From NCBI RefSeq assembly GCF_022558445.1, contig NZ_CP054699.1:576001-640000 (forward strand): 64,000 nucleotides of DNA, read 5' to 3'. The translations under genes and the position numbers were made by a program. Positions within the stretch are counted from its first letter, which is position 1. Each line of letters opens with the position of its first letter. Positions 24,843 to 32,726 of this stretch are shown here, one piece after another. The notes under the pieces were generated by a model. The model searched no databases. It was not told the DNA's origin and saw only the letters and a list, made by a program, of their open reading frames with translations. This stretch comes from Candidatus Contubernalis alkalaceticus (GTDB taxonomy: Bacteria; Bacillota; Dethiobacteria; SKNC01).

Positions 24843-24875
24843 AAATCAAAAAATGTAGAGGAGGTAGTTTAAGTT

Positions 24876-25223
24876 ATGAGTGATGTCAGAATTCAAGAAC
24901 GGCTGACGGAAAAGCAGTTGACAATTTTAAACGGAGAACTTGCCAGGGAACAGCGAAGTGTTGGAATGGGATATATTTTATTAATTTTACTGGGCAGTTT
25001 TGGTGTACATAAGTTTTACCTGGGTAAATGGGGATTTGGTATTATTTATGCGATTTTAAATATCTTAGGATGGTTGACATTGCCTATCGGTGTTGGACTT
25101 ATCTTTTTCTTTGTTCTGGGCATATTTCTTATTTGGGATTTATTTACCCTGGGAAACCAGATTAAAAAGAGGGAAGAAAAGATTAAGGCAGAAATTATAT
25201 CTACATTTCAAACACAATCTTAA
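24876..25223 (+). CDS. TM2-domain membrane protein
   Basis: 115 residues with the TM2 signature: L-L-G-S-F-G-V-H-K-F-Y-L-G-K-W-G-F-G-I at about 36-54, then two helices and D-L-F-T-L. The N-terminal 25 residues are a charged helix. TM2 proteins occur often in Firmicute T7SS and sporulation loci, but no molecular role is established. AGAGGAGG upstream. Ends in a terminator at 25255. Confidence 0.88.
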   Translation: MSDVRIQERLTEKQLTILNGELAREQRSVGMGYILLILLGSFGVHKFYLGKWGFGIIYAILNILGWLTLPIGVGLIFFFVLGIFLIWDLFTLGNQIKKREEKIKAEIISTFQTQS

Positions 25224-25254
25224 TAAGAAATTAAATATTTACCGGGCAAAAAAA

Positions 25255-25294
25255 ACGGGCTTTTCCACTTTCACTGAACAGGCCCGTATTTTTT
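25255..25294 (+). terminator. Terminator after the TM2 gene
   Basis: ACGGGC (25255-25260) pairs with GCCCGT (25282-25287), followed by six T after an A. The loop is like that of the 20665 terminator. Confidence 0.75.
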
Positions 25295-25320
25295 AAGATG
25301 TTTTTTCTTTTTTTTATGTT

Positions 25321-25585
25321 AAGAATTTGTATAAAATGAGAACTGATGGAACTGATATGATTGTTTTACGCAGAAATGTGGATCCTGAAAAATTTGTTAT
25401 TGCAGAGAACTGGATTTATTATTTAGCCTATGATGCTAATAATGAATATAATAGTCTTTACAAAATGAAAACAGACGGTAAAAAGAAATTCCCTCTTAGT
25501 TCAGGACTCAATATTCAGTTTTAATGAAAATAACTTAAAGAAGGGGCTGTTTTCTGTAATAATTGTGGAAATCCGATTCAATAGA
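25321..25585 (+). pseudogene. Remnants: DUF5050 tail and zinc-ribbon tail
   Basis: 25321-25524 reads N-L-Y-K-M-R-T-D-G...E-N-W-I-Y-Y...S-L-Y-K-M-K-T-D-G, two DUF5050 repeats with no start or anchor. 25536-25585 reads E-G-A-V-F-C-N-N-C-G-N-P-I-Q stop, the last ribbon of a 9703-type gene. Both are headless fragments filling the gap 25295-25614. Confidence 0.75.
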
Positions 25586-25614
25586 ACAGGTAACCTTGAA
25601 AGGAGGGAACCCTT

Positions 25615-26976
25615 TTGAAATATTGTAAAAACTGCGGAGGGGCTTTAAAAACCGGCAGCAATTTTTGTCCTGACTGTGGGATGTCCCTGGATACTCAGGC
25701 GAAAGTTCCTGCGGCTGCCGGAAGGGTTCAGCGCTGGACCTGGGTAATTGCTGTCTGCATGATTCTCCTGCTGACGGCGGGGGGATTTACATATTATCAC
25801 TTTTTTATTAAAGATTCCGAACAGTCAGAAGTTGCCGGGGGGCAGGAAGAAAACGCTGATCTTGAAGAAAGCAGTGTGGAAGAGGAGAATACAGGGGATG
25901 ATGAACCGGTGGAGGAGGAAAGTAATGATGAATTATCACCAGAAGTTGATCCGTTCCTGCTGGTTGTCCCGACTAATTACGCCAGCATTCAGGTAGCCAT
26001 CGATGCTGCGGCAGCGGGAAGCGTAATTGAAGTGCTGCCGGGTACATATTATGAAAATATTGATTTTAAGGGGAAAGAAGTAATTTTACGAAGCACTGAT
26101 CCTCATGATTCCTATATCGTATCATCAACCATTATCCATGGTGGGAACAAGGGTTCAACAGTTACCTTCCAAAGTGGTGAGCAGAATAGTTCCAGCCTTC
26201 TGGGATTCACCATCACCGGGGGCAGCGGCACCTATGGGGAATACAGCTTTATCAGGAAGGGTGAGAAATACGATTATCAAAGGTATTATGGCGGAGGGAT
26301 TCTGGTCAGAGACGGAAGTTCTCCTACCATTGAGAGAAATGTAATTCAAGGAAATACTGTAAAAGCTGATTCTAAAAAAATACTGGGGGTGGGTGCAGGA
26401 ATTGCCATCATAAATCATTCCTCACCCACAGTTTCAAACAATACAATTAGAGATAACGCCGTGGAAGGTTTTGGCGGTGGAATCATTGTTTGGTATGGTT
26501 CTTCGCCCACCATTACGGATAATGTTATTGACAGCAATTCTGCCAGTAAGTCAGGAGGCGGCGCAGCTGTTATTATTGATTCTACGCCCGTTATTTCCAA
26601 TAACGATATAACCAATAATACCTCGGATGAATCCGGGGGTGGAATGTACCTGGCATTTGATTCAAGAGCTGCAGTCCGGCATAATAATATTTCTGATAAC
26701 TGGGCGGAATATGGTGGGGGAGCTTACATTATGGAACTATCCCTGGATAATTTCACCGGCAATATAATCAGCAGAAACCGCTCTGAAAGGCAGGGCGGAG
26801 GAATTCTTATTGGGAAAGAAGCAGTTCTTTACCTGGAAGATAATACAATAAATGATAATCATGCAGGAGGCACCGGGGGAGCAATCTGGATAGAAAAAGG
26901 TTCAAATTTTAATACCCCTCAACCGGATACAAATTCCTACTTTAACAATACTCCTGATAATAGTGCTTACCGTTAG
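25615..26976 (+). CDS. Zinc-ribbon, single-helix protein with right-handed beta-helix domain
   Basis: TTG start at 25615 after AAAGGAGGGAAC. 453 residues: ribbon C-K-N-C-G...F-C-P-D-C-G (4-22), membrane helix at about 42-62, an acidic linker (65-115, many Glu/Asp), then a parallel beta-helix of PbH1-type repeats (about 120-450) with recurring G-G-G-I and P-T-I-x-x-N-x-I turns, as in pectate-lyase-like/NosD proteins. The outer domain is probably a carbohydrate-binding or -cleaving surface module. Same anchor, different outer domain, as in the rest of the family. Confidence 0.9.
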   Translation: MKYCKNCGGALKTGSNFCPDCGMSLDTQAKVPAAAGRVQRWTWVIAVCMILLLTAGGFTYYHFFIKDSEQSEVAGGQEENADLEESSVEEENTGDDEPVEEESNDELSPEVDPFLLVVPTNYASIQVAIDAAAAGSVIEVLPGTYYENIDFKGKEVILRSTDPHDSYIVSSTIIHGGNKGSTVTFQSGEQNSSSLLGFTITGGSGTYGEYSFIRKGEKYDYQRYYGGGILVRDGSSPTIERNVIQGNTVKADSKKILGVGAGIAIINHSSPTVSNNTIRDNAVEGFGGGIIVWYGSSPTITDNVIDSNSASKSGGGAAVIIDSTPVISNNDITNNTSDESGGGMYLAFDSRAAVRHNNISDNWAEYGGGAYIMELSLDNFTGNIISRNRSERQGGGILIGKEAVLYLEDNTINDNHAGGTGGAIWIEKGSNFNTPQPDTNSYFNNTPDNSAYR

Positions 26977-27023
26977 TATTCAGGAAGTTAGGGGTTTCAA
27001 GGTGACATAAGACCTTCTTCTAA

Positions 27024-28340
27024 CTAGGGCTTGGGCAGAATAAAAGAAAAGGTTATATTCCCTTCATTCGAAGGACTGCAATATATTTTACCGTGCATTT
27101 TTGCAGCTAATTCTTGACAAATATAAAGGCCCAACCCACTGTGACATTCATCCTTTGTGGTGAACCCTGGCGTATACATATGTTTTTTAACTTTTTCCGT
27201 TATGCTCCCCGGGTTGGTTACTGAGAAGATTAGAAGCGGTCCTTTTTCCTCTATAACTAACTTAACCCACTGGTCTTTTTCATTTTGGCGGCTTACCTCA
27301 TCTAAAGCATTGTCAATTAAATTTCCCAGCACCCGGATAACTTCATAAGCCAGGGAAGAAAGCCTTGACAGGTCAGCTTCTATGTTTATCTTAAATCTTA
27401 TTTTTTTAGCCTCTGCCCGGGCCATTTTACTGTTTAGGAAGGCGCTGATTATAGGCTCATTTATGTTCAGCAGAGTGTTATAAAATGACACGCTTCTAGT
27501 TAATTTAGACACGTATTCTTTTAACTCATCTTCTTTATCATTTTCAACCAGGGAATTAATTACCTCAATATGGTTTATAAAATCATATTTTTGATTTCGG
27601 GCTGTATTGATTAAATTTATAACATTATTGGTAACAGCCTCCTGGCTCTGGGCCAAAACCCGCTTCTCTGTTAGCTCTGTCGATTTTAAAAAAACAAAAA
27701 TTATCGAAATAAATAATGATATGGAAAGGAAAATATTAATATAAGGAATGTTGATGAATTTAGAAGGGCCGCTTCCCATACTTTCAGCGAATATAATCAT
27801 AACTAAAAAAAACTGTAATATGATAGCTAGCATCAAGGTGTAGTAGGTGGAATGTTTGCCGTGGATTTCAACTTTGGTCAATAATGTTCTTAGAGGGTGT
27901 GTTAGCGGTCTTATCGCCAGGGCAACCGGAATTGTAAGGATGTACAATGGTAGGAATATTTTCAACATAAGAGATGTGTCCAGGAAAGCTTCAGATGTTG
28001 GGACATTATATAAATAAACAGCTAACATACTGCCTGTTGCAGTAAAACTAAATACAAATATCTGCTGAGTTATAACAAATTTAAAAACATCAAACCATTT
28101 TATCTTAAAAAATATTTTTATAAAAATAATTACAAAAGGAATATTAAAAAAAGTGATAAAGTCAGTTATTTTAAAAAATAGAATAGTAAACAATCCCAAT
28201 AAAGCGCTAAAAAAACTGGTATAAAATACTTTGGTCCAGTTTTTTTGTATGTCTTCCCTTAGCAGGAGCAGTGCTGCCAGTAAAGGAAAGAATAATTGGG
28301 AGAAGGATATGAAAAAGGAGCGGTAAATATCAGTCAGCAT
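27024..28340 (-). CDS. NatK/AgrC-type sensor histidine kinase lacking the phospho-histidine
   Basis: 438 residues with about seven N-terminal membrane helices, a coiled linker (T-E-K-R-V-L-A-Q-S-Q-E-A) and a GHKL ATPase domain. N-box N-L-I-D-N-A-L-D-E-V (Asn344) and G-box S-G-L-G-L-Y-I-C (about 400) are intact. The dimerisation box reads Q-K-Y-D-F-I-N-H where the family has R-H-D-F-x-N: Tyr252 (codon on 27585-27587) replaces the phospho-accepting His, one base change from CAT. It can probably bind ATP but not phosphorylate itself. A sister kinase with the opposite defect is encoded 53 bases upstream in the same direction, so the two likely act as one unit. Kinases of this type normally serve LytTR regulators; one is encoded at 6275. 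Confidence 0.9.
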   Translation of the reverse strand: MLTDIYRSFFISFSQLFFPLLAALLLLREDIQKNWTKVFYTSFFSALLGLFTILFFKITDFITFFNIPFVIIFIKIFFKIKWFDVFKFVITQQIFVFSFTATGSMLAVYLYNVPTSEAFLDTSLMLKIFLPLYILTIPVALAIRPLTHPLRTLLTKVEIHGKHSTYYTLMLAIILQFFLVMIIFAESMGSGPSKFINIPYINIFLSISLFISIIFVFLKSTELTEKRVLAQSQEAVTNNVINLINTARNQKYDFINHIEVINSLVENDKEDELKEYVSKLTRSVSFYNTLLNINEPIISAFLNSKMARAEAKKIRFKINIEADLSRLSSLAYEVIRVLGNLIDNALDEVSRQNEKDQWVKLVIEEKGPLLIFSVTNPGSITEKVKKHMYTPGFTTKDECHSGLGLYICQELAAKMHGKIYCSPSNEGNITFSFILPKP

Positions 28341-28393
28341 TTTTGGACCTCCACTGTTAACAAATAGTTAAGTTTAATACCTGTTAAAAACAA

Positions 28394-29701
28394 TTAAGGT
28401 TTTTTTAAAATAAGGGATATGGTAAGTTTAAAATTATCTGCATCGTTATATTCAATCCTTCCACCTACCTTTTTAGCGATAAGCTGTAATTCTTGAATTT
28501 TATTTCTGAAGTAGTTATCACTACAGGTATATAAAAAGGATTTAGAATTTTCATCTTCCATGGATTCAGGGAGACCCCCTGGACTACTTATAGAAATATG
28601 AAGGTGAAGATGTTTATCCTCGATAATCAGTTGAATCCATCGCTTATCCTCCTGGTAATCACTTAATTTATCCATTACATCATTCAACAAGATCCCTAAT
28701 ATACGGGCAATATCAAAAGCCATCGTTGAAAGGATAGAAAGATCAGCGTTATTATGAATTTTCACTAGTATTCCTTTTGTTTCGGCCCGGGTAATTACAC
28801 TGTTCAGCATAGCGGAAATTACGGGCTCGTTTATAGCTGCCAGGGTGTTATAAAAAGACACGCTTTTAGTTACCTGGGACAAATATTGTTTTAGTCCCTC
28901 TTTGTCTTTGCTGTGAACAAGAGAGTTTATGATCTGTATGCTGTTTAGGAAATCATGTCGTTGGCTGCGAACGGAATTGATTAATCCTGTAATATTTTCT
29001 GAGATAGCCTCCTGGCTTTGAGCCATGACTCGTTTCTCAGTAAGGCTGATGAATTTAAAAAAGAAATAAATAATCAAACCAAATAATGCTAAAGTAAACA
29101 AAGGGGTTGTGTAAGAAGGTTCGTAAAAGCCTATTTCTTCAAAAATATGGGAAAAAATACCCAAAGATAAAAAAAACTGCAGTAAGATGGCTAACAGCAG
29201 ATAATAAAAAGTAGATGTTTTTAAAAGATTTACTTTTACAAATATTGAATAAATTGAGTTTCCCAGAGGTCGTACTACATATGCTATTGGTATTGTAATC
29301 AAAAATGATGGGAAAAAAGCTTTTAATAAATTAGATAGATCCATTACTGTTTCAGATAAGGGTGCTTTGTAACAGTATACAGCAATCAGAAAACCACCTG
29401 CAGTAGAAAGAAATGTAATAACATAATAAACGAAAGCCAGCAGTAAAGTTCGAAGCCAGGTTATTTTAAACAAAATTTTTAAAATAATTATAACAAAAAT
29501 TATATCTATTGCCATTTTTAATGAATTTATTTTAACAAAGTTAAAGCTAAATAAAGTTACTAATGCAAATAAAAAACTTGCGCAAACCACCTTCTTCCAT
29601 AACTTTACTACATCTTCTTGAAATAAAACCAAAGTTGCTATAAGTGGGAAAATAGCCTGGGGAAGAGAAATAACGAAAAAACGAATAACTTCAAGGTGCA
29701 T
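28394..29701 (-). CDS. NatK/AgrC-type kinase homolog with His but degenerate ATP-binding domain
   Basis: 435 residues, clearly a duplicate of the 27024 protein (shared L-T-E-K-R-V, S-V-S-F-Y-N-T-L, I-N-E-P-x-I-S-A). Its box is canonical, S-Q-R-H-D-F-L-N, with His249 (codon on 28955-28957). The ATP domain is damaged: the N-box position reads I-L-G-I-L-L-N-D-V-M-D-K-L, missing both Asn residues, and no G-x-G-L motif can be found before the end. It should accept phosphate but not bind ATP. Transcribed first of the pair, away from the 30173 gene. Confidence 0.88.
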   Translation of the reverse strand: MHLEVIRFFVISLPQAIFPLIATLVLFQEDVVKLWKKVVCASFLFALVTLFSFNFVKINSLKMAIDIIFVIIILKILFKITWLRTLLLAFVYYVITFLSTAGGFLIAVYCYKAPLSETVMDLSNLLKAFFPSFLITIPIAYVVRPLGNSIYSIFVKVNLLKTSTFYYLLLAILLQFFLSLGIFSHIFEEIGFYEPSYTTPLFTLALFGLIIYFFFKFISLTEKRVMAQSQEAISENITGLINSVRSQRHDFLNSIQIINSLVHSKDKEGLKQYLSQVTKSVSFYNTLAAINEPVISAMLNSVITRAETKGILVKIHNNADLSILSTMAFDIARILGILLNDVMDKLSDYQEDKRWIQLIIEDKHLHLHISISSPGGLPESMEDENSKSFLYTCSDNYFRNKIQELQLIAKKVGGRIEYNDADNFKLTISLILKKP

Positions 29702-30035
29702 CTGTTTCCTCCGTATAGGGATAGATAATTTATATTTAGAAATAACAATAATAATTTTAACGCAAAGTTTTATTGGTTCATTTGCATTTTAATGGTAATA
29801 CTTATCCTTCGTTACAAAATTGAATAATTCCTTCTTATGATTGTTTTAATAAAAAAAAATCGTAACAGAGGCATATAATACAATAATTTAGATATATTTG
29901 AAAACCTGTCAACAATATTAATTTCTTAAACTGTAATAATAAGCGGTAAACTGGTGATTATGAGTATCGTCTGCTGTTAGATATATATAGAATGCTAAGA
30001 TGTAAGTTGGGTGTGTTGAATTTATTTTGAATAAG

Positions 30036-30172
30036 GGGGTATGTTTTTTACTTTAATCATAATAATCGTTATTATAAGCGCTTAAATCGTGATTATAGAC
30101 GATAATACTATCAAATAATTGAATTAATGCTATTATTGTAATGATTAGATGTATTTTAAACTGGAGGTATTT
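30036..30172 (+). repeat. Repeated upstream region R2, copy 2
   Basis: Near copy of 16636-16769, leading the 30173 gene. The first GTT is at 30068; the second unit, 21 bp on, reads GTG. The rest of the divergent gap to the kinase gene (29702-30035) is AT-rich, holds no gene, and must contain the kinase promoter. Confidence 0.8.
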
Positions 30173-31954
30173 ATGGTGTCACAAAACAACCAATATTGCC
30201 CCTCATGCGGCGGCAAACTGGAACCAGGAGATAAGTTCTGCGCAGGCTGCGGATTTTCTGTTCAAAATTATCCAACAAAAGAGGGCCCGGTTCAGCCTGT
30301 GGCCCAAACCAAAAGTAATAAAACAAAGCCGGTGTTCATACTTATTGCGGCTCTAATCATCATTCCCCTGGTACTTTTGGCCTCCAGAAACTCGGTAACT
30401 ACCGGCACGAAAAAAGCCATGGAGGATAAGCTGGCCCTGGCGGAGAAGTATCTGCTGGACCAGGAATATGAACAGGCCATTTTAGCCTACCGGGAAGTCA
30501 TAGACATTGCTCCTAAAGAAGAACGGGCCTATACCGGTCTGGGAAAGGTCTATACAGTCCAAGAAGATTATGAGTCTGCGGAAGAAGTCTTAATCGAAGG
30601 GATTCAAATTGTAGATCAAAAGATTCCCCTGCGCCGGGACCTGGCAGATATCTATGTGACTCAGGAAAAATATGAAGAGGCGGAAAAAGAATACCTGAAA
30701 ATTCTTGAAGAAGATGAAAACGAACAGTCAGCCTACCGGGGCCTGGCCGGGGTTTACAAGCGTTGTCATGAAGTAGGGAAAGCCATAGAAGTTTTGGAGC
30801 AGGCCATAAGCAAGAACCCGGAATTTCCGGAGAACTATAGCCTGTTGGCGGAAGCGTATGTGGTAAATGACATGGCTGAAAAAGCCCTGGAGATGGTAAA
30901 GAAAGCCCTGAAACTGGATATTAATCACTATAATGTTTTCTATGTCCTGGACAGTATTTATTCTCAGAGCTTCGATGAACTACAGGTGGAAGCTTACGGG
31001 ATGTTAGAAGGAGAACCCGACAGCCTTACAGGATTAATGTTTCAGTTCTACAGTCTATTTAAACTGGAGCAGTATAATGAAATAATTTATATGTATGAAA
31101 ACCTTTATGAGAGAACTGAAAGTATGAAAGTCCTGTCTCTCGCGGCCTTAGCTTATCAACGGGAAGAAGAGATAAACAGTGCAAAAGAACTCATCAGCCT
31201 TTTGGATATTGATGCGTTAGATGAGACCAATATACTTTTAGATTTAGTCCACTACTTTAAAGATAAAGGGGATCATGTAAAAGCTGTTGAACTGGCAGCG
31301 CGGGCTCTATCCATAGATAAACTTGTCTATGAAAGTTACCTGCTTTTATATGAGCTCACAGGAGATGAACTATATTTAGACAGGTTGAGAGAACTGGGAG
31401 TGGAGCCGGAGGAAATTGAGGAGGACATACCTCAAAGCACGGAACCTTTAAATCAAAATGACAATACAGCCTATGGAATACAGTTACTGGACGATGAAGA
31501 TGAGATTATTGCTGTACTGGGGGCTCCCCTGCAGCGTAATCTTAACTACGACGAAGGGTTTGAGGAATATCATTTACAGCTAGTTTATCCCTTGGGGGAA
31601 CTATGGTTTTTAAATTTTGATGGCAGGTATCACTGTTATCACATTTCTATTCACAGCCCGGGAGCAAATGGGCCGCGAAATATCCATGTGGGGGATTTTT
31701 ATGAAACAGTCCTTCGTAGGTTTTTAGATGAAGGATATCCTGTAAATAATAATGAACGAATTTTGTATTCTAGTGAATATGTAGATACTGGTGTAGGTTA
31801 TGGTATTCATGGTTATGTTAGTTATGATGACAGAGGAGAACCGGAATTCATATCCTATGGACCACATTCAGGCGGAATGGGTTCGATAGGTCTACACATA
31901 ACCATACAAGACGGTAAAGTAATAAAAATTGGTTTAGGGATTCAACTCATGTAA
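30173..31954 (+). CDS. Zinc-ribbon, single-helix protein with TPRs and a C-terminal domain shared with 13233
   Basis: 593 residues from ATG 30173 (CTGGAGG upstream). Ribbon C-P-S-C-G...F-C-A-G-C-G, the shared helix, TPRs to about residue 415 (Y-T-G-L-G-K-V, Y-R-G-L-A-G-V, N-Y-S-L-L-A-E-A-Y), then directly the domain with I-H-S-P-G-A-N-G-P-R-N-I-H-V-G-D that in the 13233 protein follows the DUF5050 repeats (there S-V-N-T-P-G-V-P-G-P-R-G-I-Q-V-G-D). It looks like a 13233-type gene from which the DUF5050 block is missing. DNA of the first 200 codons is nearly the same as in 13233 and 18233. Confidence 0.88.
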   Translation: MVSQNNQYCPSCGGKLEPGDKFCAGCGFSVQNYPTKEGPVQPVAQTKSNKTKPVFILIAALIIIPLVLLASRNSVTTGTKKAMEDKLALAEKYLLDQEYEQAILAYREVIDIAPKEERAYTGLGKVYTVQEDYESAEEVLIEGIQIVDQKIPLRRDLADIYVTQEKYEEAEKEYLKILEEDENEQSAYRGLAGVYKRCHEVGKAIEVLEQAISKNPEFPENYSLLAEAYVVNDMAEKALEMVKKALKLDINHYNVFYVLDSIYSQSFDELQVEAYGMLEGEPDSLTGLMFQFYSLFKLEQYNEIIYMYENLYERTESMKVLSLAALAYQREEEINSAKELISLLDIDALDETNILLDLVHYFKDKGDHVKAVELAARALSIDKLVYESYLLLYELTGDELYLDRLRELGVEPEEIEEDIPQSTEPLNQNDNTAYGIQLLDDEDEIIAVLGAPLQRNLNYDEGFEEYHLQLVYPLGELWFLNFDGRYHCYHISIHSPGANGPRNIHVGDFYETVLRRFLDEGYPVNNNERILYSSEYVDTGVGYGIHGYVSYDDRGEPEFISYGPHSGGMGSIGLHITIQDGKVIKIGLGIQLM

Positions 31955-31985
31955 TGTTTCTACAGTTGATTGCTGTTTTTAATTA

Positions 31986-32165
31986 GAGGCCGACCGAAAA
32001 AACACAATGTTTTTATTTTTTCAGCCCCTTATTATTGCCAGCCTTATTGTCATAGTTTTTTCTCACAGCATGTCAATATTTTACTATAGTGATTATAGCT
32101 TGGATGAGCTTCATGTAACCGTGGATGTGGTTCTGTGTTTGCCATTTCCTCGGACAATGTAAGGG
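31986..32165 (+). pseudogene. Decayed second copy of the ABC-2 permease
   Basis: 31986-32135 reads A-D-R-K-N-T-M-F-L-F-F-Q-P-L-I-I-A-S-L, then V-F-S-H-S and Y-S-D-Y...D-V-V-L, matching the permease at 23-176 almost residue for residue. It then jumps to A-I-S-S-D-N, which corresponds to 529-546 of the intact gene, so about 350 bases have been deleted. No ATPase part precedes it. The remaining gap to 32278 shows nothing recognisable. Confidence 0.88.
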
Positions 32166-32278
32166 ATTTAATCGGGCAGCCTTTTTAGAGCATACCAGGC
32201 AGGCGGCTTTCAAAGAAAAAAGAAAATTAATCTGTCAGATTATAAAGATTGAAATAAGGTTTTCATGGGGGAGTTATA

Positions 32279-32686
32279 TTGAGTTACCTATGGCTTTATT
32301 CCGGGGGTTTACGATATATCTTACTGGGTGTGGTGTTTTTAGGAGCCAGCTGTCTGGCTGTCGCATGTATCTTGATCATGGCCGCAAAAAGGCGGCAGGT
32401 GGAAGAACAGAATTTTGTAGAAAAAATGCAGAAACTTAGTGCTGGAAAAAGCAAAAATATTCAAGATCGGAAAAAGGAACCCTTGGAAGAAGAAACGGAA
32501 TTATTGATTATAGAAAAAGCCGAGGAACATTATATAGAAACCGAGTTGTTAAATGACAGTGAAGAGCCAGAATTGTTAATTGATCAGGATAAAACAGAAT
32601 TTCTGGAGGAAGAGACTGAATTATTGAATGATCAGGATGAAACAGAATATTTTTCAGATAATACAGAAGTATTGGATAGGAGTTAA
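32279..32686 (+). CDS. Single-pass membrane protein with repeated T-E-hydrophobic-hydrophobic motifs
   Basis: 135 residues from TTG 32279, 7 bases after GGGGGAG. One N-terminal membrane helix (about 10-34), a basic stretch, then an acidic tail (65-135) with six copies of T-E-x-x where both following residues are hydrophobic (TELL three times, TEFL, TEYF, TEVL) plus one where Thr became Pro (PELL). FHA domains bind phosphothreonine and often read a hydrophobic residue at +3, which all six copies offer. The next gene is a Ser/Thr kinase and an FHA protein follows, so I infer a multi-site phosphorylated docking tail. No family recognised. Confidence 0.78.
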   Translation: MSYLWLYSGGLRYILLGVVFLGASCLAVACILIMAAKRRQVEEQNFVEKMQKLSAGKSKNIQDRKKEPLEEETELLIIEKAEEHYIETELLNDSEEPELLIDQDKTEFLEEETELLNDQDETEYFSDNTEVLDRS

Positions 32687-32726
32687 GATTTATCGTGTTT
32701 ATTAAGAGACCGGGAAGGGATTCTTA

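Noticed and set aside
32125-32439. 104-residue frame overlapping the permease remnant and the 32279 gene
   Set aside because: Runs through a pseudogene and then in the wrong frame of the 32279 gene; no ribosome site.
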